This document shows positions 16,034 through 24,693 of a stretch of 47,928 bases of DNA, piece after piece. The notes beneath the pieces were generated by a model. It saw only the letters and a program-made list of their open reading frames with translations, made no database searches and was not told where the DNA came from. The position numbers were made by a program, and so were the translations under genes. Positions within the stretch are counted from its first letter, which is position 1, and the number at the start of each line of letters is the position of its first letter. This stretch comes from Lentisphaeria bacterium (GTDB lineage Bacteria > Verrucomicrobiota > Lentisphaeria > Victivallales > Victivallaceae), in assembly GCA_017504435.1 (NCBI GenBank), contig JAFVRD010000020.1, positions 1-47,928 of the forward strand, in the 5' to 3' direction.

Positions 16034-18265
16034 ATGACAAATAAAATGGAATTACTTTCTCCTGCCGGCAGTCCGGCGTGTGCTTTAGCTGCTTTTGATG
16101 CCGGAGCAGATGCGGTATATGCGGGGTTGAGTAAATTCAATGCCCGGGAGCGGGGAGAGAATTTTTCAGCGGATATGATGAAAAAAGTGGTGGATTATGC
16201 CCATAAACATAATAAATGTGTTTATATCACTTTGAATACATTGCTGAAAGAATCTGAATTGCCGGAATTATTGGAAACGTTGGATACCATTGATGAAATC
16301 GCTCCGGATGGGGTATTGATCCAGGATCTCGGAGTATTGCGTATCGCCAGAGAGTATTTTCCGGATTTGATTCTGCATGGTTCCACTCAAATGGGATTTC
16401 ACAACTCTGCCGGTTTGGCTGTTGCCAAACAGCTTGGACTGAAACGGGTGGTGCTGGAGCGGCAAATCACGATGGATGAATTGGCGGCGATCCGGAAAAA
16501 AACTGATTTGGAACTGGAAGTTTTTGTGCATGGTTCGCTGTGTTGTTCGCTCTCCGGAGCATGCTTGTTTTCATCATATCTGGGCGGGTGGAGCGGCAAC
16601 CGCGGTAAATGTAAACAACCTTGCCGCCGCCGTTATTTCAGCAAAAACGGTAATGGATTTTTCTTTTCACCGCAAGATTTGTCAGCATTGGAGTTATTGC
16701 CGCAATTGGCAAAAATCGGGGTGCAATCACTGAAAATCGAAGGTCGTTTGCGGCAGCCTGATTATGTACTTAATACGGTATCCGCCTACCGGATGATGCT
16801 TGATGCCAAACCGGAAGAGTTTGCAGAAAAACTGCCGGAAGCCCGCAATTTGCTCTCAAAAAGCTGTGGCCGCCGTTGGTCTCATGGCTTCTATACTGCT
16901 CAATCCGCCAAAGATTTGATCAAATCCGATGCGGTCGGAGCTGCCGGGTTGCGGGTCGGCACTGTCGAAGCCGCTCGGGATAACGGATTTGGTTTTACAG
17001 CTGCCAAACGGGTGCATCTGGGGGATCGATTGCGGATCCAGCCTCAAAGCGGAGATGACGGAGTGGCTTTGACCGTGACCAAAATGTTCGTGGAAAACAA
17101 TCCGGCAAAATATGTTCAGATCGGCAAAAGAGTTTTTATATGTTGTGACAAGCCGGTCACACCGGGAGGAATTGTTTTCAAAATCGGTGAAAGTTTTCCG
17201 GATTATTCCAAAAGATTGGAAAATTTACCGGCACGCAAAAAACAACTGCAATTACAATTAACCGTAAATCAAAATAATTTGACCGTCCGTACTCTGAATG
17301 CCCCCTGCCCGGAATTCAATGCGGTATTGGATTTGGCACCGGCAGAAAAACATCCGCTTGACAGCGATAAACTGCTTGCTGTTTTTGCAGAGACCGATTC
17401 TCCTGATATCGCTCTTGATATTCACAGCCGTGCTGAAATAACAGGAAACTGGTTTGTCCCGGCAGCAGAGTTAAAACAATTGCGCCGGAATTTTTACACG
17501 CACTTGCACGCAAACATAACTCCGGCGCAGATCATCGACAGCAGAATATCTCCGCTGGATAAATTCCGGCAGGATTATTTGGCAATGCCCAGTTTGCCGG
17601 TTTCAGAAGAGCGTTTGCGTGAAACCGTGGCGATGAAACCTAATGGAGCAGAACCAGCCAACCGTGGAGCAATTCGGGCAGATAATATTTTTGATATCAA
17701 CAAATTGACGGATGAAGCGGTTTTACCGGAGTTTTGCCCGGAAAATAAGCTGCCGGCATTGAAAAAGGCGGTTGATAATGCTCTGTCCGCCGGAATCAAA
17801 CGCTTCCGGATAACGTCTTTGTATGCCCTGGACTTTTTCAGATCTCACAATGATGCTGATTTGGTTTTATCTGTATCGGCTCCGCTTCCGGTTGCCAACA
17901 GTTTGGCAGCAGCGGAATTACATAGTCTCGGAATACAAAAAGTCATGGCACATATTGAGATGAACAAGCAGGATATATTGGATCTGCGTCAAAAATCTCC
18001 GGTTGCAGTTGAGTGTTTCCGACTGGGGCGTCCTTCCTTGCTGACCGGACGGGCAAAAATTCCGTTTACCGGAGAATTTGCGGATGCCAGGGGCAACAAA
18101 TTTGAATTGCGCTATGACCGTTTAAGCGGTTTGTCCCGGATATTCCCGGTCAAAGTGATGTCCATACCGCATTTGCCCGGTATTTATGATTTTTATGACT
18201 TGCGAAATGCCAATTGGAAAAACAGCGATACAGAAACGTTCAATTTTGAACAGGAGTGGCTGTAA
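16034..18265 (+). CDS. rlhA: U32 peptidase-family protein, RlhA-like
   Basis: 743 residues. The N terminus MELLSPAGSPACALAAFDAGADAVYAGL and the cysteine cluster CCSLSGAC...GKCKQPCRR around residues 170-200 are the U32 signature, probably ligating an iron-sulfur cluster. The size and long C-terminal extension fit the RlhA (YdcP) group, which hydroxylates C2501 of 23S rRNA, better than the shorter TrhP group that hydroxylates tRNA. That assignment is by length and domain layout only. It follows oppB by 7 bases with GGAG over the oppB stop. A strong terminator follows. Confidence 0.8.
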   Translation: MTNKMELLSPAGSPACALAAFDAGADAVYAGLSKFNARERGENFSADMMKKVVDYAHKHNKCVYITLNTLLKESELPELLETLDTIDEIAPDGVLIQDLGVLRIAREYFPDLILHGSTQMGFHNSAGLAVAKQLGLKRVVLERQITMDELAAIRKKTDLELEVFVHGSLCCSLSGACLFSSYLGGWSGNRGKCKQPCRRRYFSKNGNGFFFSPQDLSALELLPQLAKIGVQSLKIEGRLRQPDYVLNTVSAYRMMLDAKPEEFAEKLPEARNLLSKSCGRRWSHGFYTAQSAKDLIKSDAVGAAGLRVGTVEAARDNGFGFTAAKRVHLGDRLRIQPQSGDDGVALTVTKMFVENNPAKYVQIGKRVFICCDKPVTPGGIVFKIGESFPDYSKRLENLPARKKQLQLQLTVNQNNLTVRTLNAPCPEFNAVLDLAPAEKHPLDSDKLLAVFAETDSPDIALDIHSRAEITGNWFVPAAELKQLRRNFYTHLHANITPAQIIDSRISPLDKFRQDYLAMPSLPVSEERLRETVAMKPNGAEPANRGAIRADNIFDINKLTDEAVLPEFCPENKLPALKKAVDNALSAGIKRFRITSLYALDFFRSHNDADLVLSVSAPLPVANSLAAAELHSLGIQKVMAHIEMNKQDILDLRQKSPVAVECFRLGRPSLLTGRAKIPFTGEFADARGNKFELRYDRLSGLSRIFPVKVMSIPHLPGIYDFYDLRNANWKNSDTETFNFEQEWL

Positions 18266-18311
18266 AAAAACACCCGCACTTGAAACAAATCAGGTGCGGG
18301 TGCAATTTTTT
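18264..18311. terminator. Bidirectional Rho-independent terminator between rlhA-like gene and truA
   Basis: The stem CACCCGCAC...GTGCGGGTG (18271-18302) extends to 12 pairs with one G-T pair and an 8-base loop. It has seven A on the left (T on the minus strand) and six T on the right, so it can stop transcription from both sides. Confidence 0.88.
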
Positions 18312-18349
18312 ATTTTACTTTGTTCAGTACTCTTTTAGTACAGAGCTTT

Positions 18350-19171
18350 TCAAAATAAAAACGGTAACCCTGGCAACTTGAAATTTTCCCGTTCCTTTTC
18401 ATCATAAAATACTTTCATCAGAAACAATCCATTCGGTGGTGCAGTTTCCGGAGCCTGAGTCCGGTCTTTTGCTTCCAGTATCCGGGTGACATCCTCCGGA
18501 GTCATCACCCCTGCCCCGACAGCCTCGATCATTCCCATCAAACAGCGGATCATTTTATATAAAAATCCGTTGCCGACAAAAGTAATACAGCAGAAATTAC
18601 CGAATTCTTCCACATCGATACGGTAAATCGTCCGGACCGCATCATCAATTTCCTTGCGTTCCACTACAAAACTGGAATAGTCATGGGTTCCGGTCAATCG
18701 TGTTGCTGCCTGCCGGATCAAATCAACATTCTGTTTGCGCCACGGATGCCAGGCATATCTGCCGACAAACGGTGAATCTTCGCCGAAATTAAGCACATAA
18801 GTGTATGCTTTGCCGCAAGTATCATACCGGGCGTGAAATGTCAACGGTACTTCCCTGATTGTATGAATTTTTATATCCGGAGGCAAACGGCGGTTAAGAG
18901 CCTTGAATAATCTTTCCATTGTGATCGCCGGTTGTTCCGGAGCCAGAAATGTTGCTGCAAAATTCTGAGCATGGACTCCGGCATCGGTTCTGCTGCTGCC
19001 GATCAGATGAATGGGCTGCTTGTCATAAAGTTTGGTCAAATGTTCCTGAATGACCTGTTGCACAGCCAGACAGTGCGGCTGGATTTGCCAACCGCTGTAA
19101 TTGCCGCCGTCATAAGCGATTTCCAGAAGATAACGTTTTACCGGAATATAAGGTGTCGGTTCGATTCCCAT
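18350..19171 (-). CDS. truA: tRNA pseudouridine38-40 synthase
   Basis: Converts uridines 38-40 in the anticodon stem-loop to pseudouridine. The catalytic aspartate lies in SSRTDAGVHA near residue 62; YDGGNYSGWQIQ at the N terminus and FLYKMIRCLMG in the C-terminal half are family blocks. 273 residues is normal. I used the ATG at 19171; an in-frame TTG at 19183 overlapping the stop of the upstream gene is the alternative. Last gene of the pyr-hemW unit. Confidence 0.94.
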   Translation of the reverse strand: MGIEPTPYIPVKRYLLEIAYDGGNYSGWQIQPHCLAVQQVIQEHLTKLYDKQPIHLIGSSRTDAGVHAQNFAATFLAPEQPAITMERLFKALNRRLPPDIKIHTIREVPLTFHARYDTCGKAYTYVLNFGEDSPFVGRYAWHPWRKQNVDLIRQAATRLTGTHDYSSFVVERKEIDDAVRTIYRIDVEEFGNFCCITFVGNGFLYKMIRCLMGMIEAVGAGVMTPEDVTRILEAKDRTQAPETAPPNGLFLMKVFYDEKERENFKLPGLPFLF

Positions 19172-19179
19172 GGTCGGTC

Positions 19180-19557
19180 TCAATTTTTCAACTTAAATGA
19201 AGCGAATTGTTCAACGGTCTCCATAAATGTGACCGTCGGAACATTGCTGAATTCATCAACTTCCTCATGGGTTCCATCCGTCCGGAAGTACATATCTTCT
19301 TCGCCTTCAAACATCTCCAGTTTGCGAAATTCGCCATTTTTTCCATCTGATGAGGTCGTTAAAACATAAACACCCTCATCCGGAAAATTCTGCACCAGAT
19401 CATCTTTATTGATGATATCCATAACCGCCTCGTTTTCAGAGGCGAAATAGACCTGAGCCCGTTCCATGATGCCGTCTTTGATATCAATCCCGGTGATAAT
19501 GACTGCTCCGGCTTCCAATAACTCAACGGCCTTGCCTGACAATAAACTTTTTTTCAT
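19180..19557 (-). CDS. Small acidic protein of unknown function
   Basis: 125 residues, no family recognised. It is acidic, without membrane segments or cysteines, and looks like a small globular alpha/beta protein (AVIITGIDIKDGIMERAQVYF near the start). It sits between hemW (stop 1 base upstream) and truA (start about 8 bases downstream), so it is almost certainly translated as part of that unit. The spacing and codon style like its neighbours argue that it is real. Confidence 0.75.
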   Translation of the reverse strand: MKKSLLSGKAVELLEAGAVIITGIDIKDGIMERAQVYFASENEAVMDIINKDDLVQNFPDEGVYVLTTSSDGKNGEFRKLEMFEGEEDMYFRTDGTHEEVDEFSNVPTVTFMETVEQFASFKLKN

Positions 19558-19558
19558 C

Positions 19559-20641
19559 TTATAATATTTCCTGTGCTATATCATTCCAATACAAAAGTCC
19601 GGTCCCGGATAATTTAATCCGTTCCGGAGAAATATTCAATGCTCCCGGATATATTTTTTGCAATTTTTCTGCCATACCCAGACGATTTTCCCACAAGTCC
19701 GCGCCCGGGATGCGCTCCCACATTTCCTTATGCCATCCGGCCACAGTCCGTAAATTGACTGCAAATATCTCATTGAGTCGTTCCGTCCATGGGATGACAT
19801 CGGTTTCTGGAGCAGCATTTTGCAACCACAACTCAAGTGAAGCCGGCTCAATATGTCTGACCTTCCCGTCAAAATCAGCTGCCGATGGCCCGAATCCGTA
19901 AAGTTTCTGCCCCTGCCAGACATTCAAATTGTGGCGGCATTCACAACCGGGATGGGCATAATTGGATATTTCATAACGTTCAATGTTATATTCCCGGAGA
20001 ATACGTTCTGCCATATCAAACATTACCGCCTCCTGTTCATCATCTTCAGCAAAGGCATCGCCCATTACGGCGTCATGTTCCGGCGTAAGTGAATAGCAGG
20101 ATATATGATCTGCCCCGCAAGATGCTGCCGTACGCAAATCACGTTCCCACATTCCGGTATTTTGTCCGGGCAGGGAATAGATCAAATCAACGTTCCAATG
20201 CGGAAATTCTGCTGTCTGAATCAAATCCAGTGCATTTTTTAACGCCGCTTCACTGCATTGTCTGCCGATATTTGAACGCAGCTGTACATCAAAACTTTGT
20301 ATTCCAATGCTGATTCTGGTAAAATAACGGCGCAATAAATCAACTTTTTCCGGAGTTAGTGTTTCAGGATTGGCTTCTATTGAACGTTCTGCACCTGGAG
20401 AAAACTTCAAACTGTGCTGCAAAATATCTAAAAATTGCTGCATTTCCGGCAAATCAAACGCAGATGGAGTCCCTCCCCCGACATATAATGTGTCAAATAT
20501 CGGCAATGCTGCGGATTTTAATTGTTTATCCAGATGATCAAGGTATTGCCTGTGGATTTCCCGATCATGACATACTTCTGAAAAAAAAGCACAGTACCCG
20601 CATTTTGAGAGACAAAATGGAACATGTATATAGCAATTCAT
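19559..20641 (-). CDS. hemW: HemW-like radical SAM protein (heme chaperone / coproporphyrinogen oxidase-like)
   Basis: 360 residues. The radical SAM cluster motif CLSKCGYC is at residues 10-17, followed by TLYVGGGTPS near 50 and SIGIQSFD. RHNLNVWQGQKLYGFGPSA matches the HemW-specific block rather than the HemN enzymes. HemW binds heme and is thought to deliver it to respiratory proteins; older annotations call it oxygen-independent coproporphyrinogen III oxidase. It lies 9 bases after the M20 hydrolase gene in the same unit. Confidence 0.9.
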   Translation of the reverse strand: MNCYIHVPFCLSKCGYCAFFSEVCHDREIHRQYLDHLDKQLKSAALPIFDTLYVGGGTPSAFDLPEMQQFLDILQHSLKFSPGAERSIEANPETLTPEKVDLLRRYFTRISIGIQSFDVQLRSNIGRQCSEAALKNALDLIQTAEFPHWNVDLIYSLPGQNTGMWERDLRTAASCGADHISCYSLTPEHDAVMGDAFAEDDEQEAVMFDMAERILREYNIERYEISNYAHPGCECRHNLNVWQGQKLYGFGPSAADFDGKVRHIEPASLELWLQNAAPETDVIPWTERLNEIFAVNLRTVAGWHKEMWERIPGADLWENRLGMAEKLQKIYPGALNISPERIKLSGTGLLYWNDIAQEIL

Positions 20642-20650
20642 GCAAAAACG

Positions 20651-21796
20651 TCAGTTTCCTAAATATTCCAATGCCAATTGGACGGTATATTTTATGCCGT
20701 TGCGGATTATTTCATCAGGAGGCAGAAATTTCCTGTTGTGCAAAGGCGGCTGAGTTTCCCCTGCCCCCAGACGGACAAAAACACCATCCGGTGAACTGAG
20801 CAGAAAACAGGAAAAATCTTCTGAACTCATCGCTGATTCGGTAAGATTGAAAATCTGAATACCGCAATCAGCTGCCACTTTTTGAGCTAATTTGACGCCT
20901 GATACTGGATTAACAGTTGCCGGATATTCCCCGTTGGTCTTTACTTCGCATGACACCTTATACAATGTTGCAACTGCACTGCAGACATCTTTGACGATCG
21001 TCAGTAATTCCGCAGCGGTTTCATCATCCAAAGCCCGCAATGTGCCGGCAAAAAAACAATCATTCGGAATAACATTATCAGCATTCCCGCCCGAAAAACG
21101 GCATACACTGACAACCGCAGGACGCTGGGTGTTGATTCTGTTTCCGACAACATTCTGTAATTCGGTCAACGCAACGGCTGCCGCCGACAGCGGATTACGG
21201 GACAAATGCGGCATACTGCCGTGACCGCCTTTGCCGTAAAATGTCACCTCAAAATGCAGACAGCTGCTTGCCATTGCTCCGTTTTTCACTCCGATACATC
21301 CGACCGGCAAGCCCGGTTCACAATGCAGTGCCGCAACAAAATCCGGAGCTGGAGAGGTCAACGCTCCGGCGGCGATAAGATCTTTTGCCATCGCCAACCC
21401 CTCTTCACCGGGTTGAAAAACCAGCCGGATCGAGCCGGAAAAATCCTTGCGCCGGTCAGACAATTCCAGCGCAGCTCCATATAATATCGCCGAATGAACA
21501 TCATGACCGCAGGCATGCATTTTGCCGGGATGTTCAGATGCGAATGCCGCGCCGGTAGCTTCGGTTACTGCCAAAGCATCTATATCTGCCCGCAGCGTTA
21601 TATTTTTTCCCGGCGCATTTCCGTCAATGAATGCCACCGTATCTGTTTGCAAATACGGCGGCAAAACCCTGATCCCGGGAATCGCCGTCAGTACTTCCCG
21701 GATTGCCGCACAAGTTTTTTTCTCCTGTCCGGCAAGTTCAGGGATCCGATGCAGACAGTGACGCAGCTCAACTGCTTTGTCAAATGCTCTACTCAT
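20651..21796 (-). CDS. M20-family amidohydrolase (N-acyl amino acid hydrolase-like)
   Basis: 381 residues, cytoplasmic metallohydrolase. Metal and catalytic positions are visible: MHACGHDVH near residue 91, LRADIDALAV near 67, FQPGEEG near 130 with the catalytic Glu pair, and LHCEPGLPVG further on. Family members remove acyl groups from amino acids (hippurate, N-acetyl amino acids, auxin conjugates); the substrate here is unknown. Its start overlaps the stop of pyrC (ATGA), making it part of the pyrimidine unit, which is not a standard association. Confidence 0.85.
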   Translation of the reverse strand: MSRAFDKAVELRHCLHRIPELAGQEKKTCAAIREVLTAIPGIRVLPPYLQTDTVAFIDGNAPGKNITLRADIDALAVTEATGAAFASEHPGKMHACGHDVHSAILYGAALELSDRRKDFSGSIRLVFQPGEEGLAMAKDLIAAGALTSPAPDFVAALHCEPGLPVGCIGVKNGAMASSCLHFEVTFYGKGGHGSMPHLSRNPLSAAAVALTELQNVVGNRINTQRPAVVSVCRFSGGNADNVIPNDCFFAGTLRALDDETAAELLTIVKDVCSAVATLYKVSCEVKTNGEYPATVNPVSGVKLAQKVAADCGIQIFNLTESAMSSEDFSCFLLSSPDGVFVRLGAGETQPPLHNRKFLPPDEIIRNGIKYTVQLALEYLGN

Positions 21797-23073
21797 ATAA
21801 TTTCGCCGTTCCGGAACACAATACGACCATCGACCACAGTCATAGTGACAGCACCTTTTACCTTGCGGCCGTCAAACGGGGTATTACGGGATTTGGATTT
21901 GAAATTATTTTTATTGATGACATATTCCAAGTCTGTATCCAAAATCGTAAAATCCGCCGGATTGCCGCAGGCAAGTGAATAATTTTTCATGCCCAGAACT
22001 TCAGCAGGACCGGTGGTCAGTTTTGCGATCAACTGGGAAAGAGTTATCACTCCGGATACGACTAATTCCGTATGGCAAACTGCAAATGCGGTTTCCAAAC
22101 CGATGATCCCGAAAGGTGCATGGTCAAATTCGACCAGTTTCGCAGTTGCCGTGTGCGGCGCATGATCTGTAGCGATCACAGTGATCGTACCATCTGCAAC
22201 CCCGCGGATCAATGCCTGCCGGTCACTTTCTGAACGCAGCGGCGGATTCATTTTGTAATTGGTGTCAAATGTTTTAACACATTCATCCGTCAAGGTCAGG
22301 TGATGCGGTGTAGCTTCTCCGGTGACCGGAATTCCGGCAGCCCGGGCGCGACGGATCATTTCAACACTTTCGGCAGTGCTGACGTGCTGCATGTGGATTT
22401 TCCAATTTATTTGTCTGGCAAAAAGAATATTGCGGGCAATGATAAGTTCTTCAGATGCTCCGGCGATACCATTCATTCCCAGCAATACCGACCATTTGCC
22501 TTCATTCATCACGCCTCCGGCTGCCAGCGTGACTTCTTCGCAATGATCCAGAATCGGCAAATCAAAACTTTTGGCGTATTCAACCACATGCCGCATCAAG
22601 GCGTGATCCTGAATGCATTTGCCATCATCACTGACCGCTACAACTCCGGCAGCTTTGAGTGAACCGATACCAGCCATCTCTTCACCTTTACCGCCCTTGC
22701 TCATATTGCCGCAAGGCAGCACTTTGACCACTGCTTCTTTTTCTGCAGTACGGCGAAGGAGTTCTATCGCACCGGCAGTGTCTGCCGCCGGATTAGTGTT
22801 GGGCATGGCAACGATACTGGTAAATCCACCGGCAGCTGCTGCCTTTGAACCGCTGGCAATCGTTTCAGCGGTGGTATTTCCCGGCTGACGCAAATGCACA
22901 TGAATATCAATGAATCCCGGGCAGAGGACTTTGCCGCCCACATCTATAATCTCCGGAGTTTCCAGACTTTCCGGCGCAACGATTTTTCCTTCGGAAACGC
23001 CAATGCTCCCCAATTCATCTATATTACGTGCCGGATCAATAATCCGGGCATTCTTAAACAAATATTCTTTCAT
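21793..23073 (-). CDS. pyrC: Dihydroorotase
   Basis: Third step of pyrimidine synthesis: cyclisation of carbamoyl aspartate to dihydroorotate. Class I type with 426 residues. DIHVHLRQPG near residue 57 supplies two metal-binding histidines; LDHCEE, HMQHVSTAES and ATDHAPHT supply further histidines and the catalytic Asp. All are intact, so this is an active enzyme and not the degenerate form found in some PyrB complexes. It overlaps pyrB and the M20 gene by four bases each. Confidence 0.95.
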   Translation of the reverse strand: MKEYLFKNARIIDPARNIDELGSIGVSEGKIVAPESLETPEIIDVGGKVLCPGFIDIHVHLRQPGNTTAETIASGSKAAAAGGFTSIVAMPNTNPAADTAGAIELLRRTAEKEAVVKVLPCGNMSKGGKGEEMAGIGSLKAAGVVAVSDDGKCIQDHALMRHVVEYAKSFDLPILDHCEEVTLAAGGVMNEGKWSVLLGMNGIAGASEELIIARNILFARQINWKIHMQHVSTAESVEMIRRARAAGIPVTGEATPHHLTLTDECVKTFDTNYKMNPPLRSESDRQALIRGVADGTITVIATDHAPHTATAKLVEFDHAPFGIIGLETAFAVCHTELVVSGVITLSQLIAKLTTGPAEVLGMKNYSLACGNPADFTILDTDLEYVINKNNFKSKSRNTPFDGRKVKGAVTMTVVDGRIVFRNGEII

Positions 23074-23996
23074 TTACGGCACCCCGCTACTAAAAACAAC
23101 ACTGCCATACGCACCGCCAAACCATTGGTGACCTGTTCCAAAATGACTGAATTTTCACCGTCAGCCACTTCACCTGCCAATTCGACATCCCGGTTGATCG
23201 GCCCCGGATGCATGATCAAGGCCTCCGGTTTCATATCCTGCAAAGTCGCAGATTTGATGCCGAACCAGGAGGAGTATTCTCCGATGCTGGGAAAGAATCC
23301 GCTATTCTGACGTTCATGCTGAATTCTGAGCATATTTACCACATCAGCATCTTTGACTGCATCTTTCAGATTGTGACAGACCCGTACCCCGAGCTCTTCA
23401 AATTCCCGGGGAACCAGAGTCGACGGACCGGCAACAGTCACATTCGCCCCCAGTTTCAACAATCCCCAAATGTTGCTGCGTGCAACCCGGCTGTGCAGGA
23501 TATCACCGATAATAGAGACATTCAACCCTTTGAATCCCCCCAGTTTTTCACGGATAGTAAATAAATCAAGCAACGCCTGAGTCGGGTGTTCATGGGCACC
23601 GTCACCGGCATTGACCACACCGCATTTCAAGCGGTCGGCAATAAAGTTCTGTGCTCCGGGAGCAGAATGACGCATTACGACCAGATCAACTTGTAATGCT
23701 TCAATATTTTTTACTGTGTCAAGCAATGTTTCGCCTTTCAACAAACTGCTTGCCTGAGCCTGCATATTGACAATGTCGGCACTGAGCCGCTGTTCGGCAA
23801 GCTCGAAAGACACCCGGGTGCGGGTACTCGGCTCGACAAAGAAATTTACCACGGTCATTCCCCGCAATGCCGGAACTTTTTTCACCCGGCGCTCGGAAAC
23901 TTTTTTGAATTCAGCGGCAGTATCAAGAATAAAAATGATCTCTTCTGCACTCAAATCATAAAGTCCAAGCAAATCTTTTCTTTTCCACTGGATCAT
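23070..23996 (-). CDS. pyrB: Aspartate carbamoyltransferase catalytic subunit
   Basis: Forms carbamoyl aspartate from carbamoyl phosphate and aspartate. STRTRVSFELAEQRL is the carbamoyl-phosphate site, HPTQALLDL and HPGPINRDVEL are further signature blocks, and 308 residues is full length. No pyrI regulatory subunit is present. pyrR lies 16 bases upstream, and pyrC is coupled downstream. Confidence 0.96.
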   Translation of the reverse strand: MIQWKRKDLLGLYDLSAEEIIFILDTAAEFKKVSERRVKKVPALRGMTVVNFFVEPSTRTRVSFELAEQRLSADIVNMQAQASSLLKGETLLDTVKNIEALQVDLVVMRHSAPGAQNFIADRLKCGVVNAGDGAHEHPTQALLDLFTIREKLGGFKGLNVSIIGDILHSRVARSNIWGLLKLGANVTVAGPSTLVPREFEELGVRVCHNLKDAVKDADVVNMLRIQHERQNSGFFPSIGEYSSWFGIKSATLQDMKPEALIMHPGPINRDVELAGEVADGENSVILEQVTNGLAVRMAVLFLVAGCRK

Positions 23997-24012
23997 GATT
24001 TCACTCTTTATA

Positions 24013-24564
24013 TTAATTGTTCTTGTGCCAATTTACATCAAAAATACCGGCCGGAGAAATTTCATCTGCCTCAAATTTTACCACCACTTTCCGTTCCGGC
24101 GGCAGTGATACTTTGAATGCGGTAAAATCAGCCCGGATCGGGAATTCAGGTTCTCCTCGGTCAACCAGCACCGCCAGACGGATCAATCCGGGGCGTCCGT
24201 AATCGGTCAGTGCATCCAGTGCTGCCCGGATCGTTCTGCCGCTGGACAACACATCATCGACCAGAATTATCTCCCGGTCATTAACATCAAAAGGAATGAT
24301 GGTTTCGTGTATCCGCGGCAGCATATTCCTTGTCCCGATATCATCCCGGTACATCGTAATATCCAGTTGTCCGAAATCCGGAGTTTTACCGCAGGCAGAC
24401 AGTTCTTCACAGAGCATTTGTGCCAGCGGCACCCCCATTTGATGAATGCCCACCAGCGCGAAACCATTCCCGGAAACAGAGAAATGGCGTCCGATTTGCT
24501 CTGCAAGCAACCGGACGCCCTGTTTTGTCTGTTCCGCATCATAAAGTTGTGCGTATGAATTCAT
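24013..24564 (-). CDS. pyrR: PyrR bifunctional pyr regulator / uracil phosphoribosyltransferase
   Basis: 183 residues. The PRPP-binding loop is VDDVLSSGRTIRAALDAL near residues 98-115, and GIHQMGVPLA and DITMYRDD are typical of PyrR. In Gram-positive bacteria it binds pyr mRNA to cause attenuation; here the short leader and the 16-base gap to pyrB leave no room for the classic attenuator. It may act on translation or serve mainly as a phosphoribosyltransferase. First gene of the unit, with GGAG upstream of the ATG. Confidence 0.93.
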   Translation of the reverse strand: MNSYAQLYDAEQTKQGVRLLAEQIGRHFSVSGNGFALVGIHQMGVPLAQMLCEELSACGKTPDFGQLDITMYRDDIGTRNMLPRIHETIIPFDVNDREIILVDDVLSSGRTIRAALDALTDYGRPGLIRLAVLVDRGEPEFPIRADFTAFKVSLPPERKVVVKFEADEISPAGIFDVNWHKNN

Positions 24565-24598
24565 TTGTCAATAACTCCAACGTTAATGTCTTTTGCAT

Positions 24599-24627
24599 AA
24601 TATACCGTTAAACAAGCTCCGGTGCAA
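24599..24627 (-). promoter_or_regulatory. Probable pyrR operon promoter
   Basis: On the minus strand TTGCAC (24622-24627), 17-base spacer, TATATT (24599-24604). The predicted start near 24592 gives a leader of only about 28 bases. Confidence 0.55.
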
Positions 24628-24693
24628 GGAGATTTTTTAATTTTTTATCGTTGTTTTTTTCTTTTGTGCAGCATGCCGCAATACCGGAAACAA

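Noticed and set aside
24628-24693. PyrR-type attenuator between tviB and pyrR
   Set aside because: The GGAG/CTCC pairing near 24618-24632 overlaps the -35 region and lies upstream of the predicted transcription start, and it lacks the PyrR-loop consensus.
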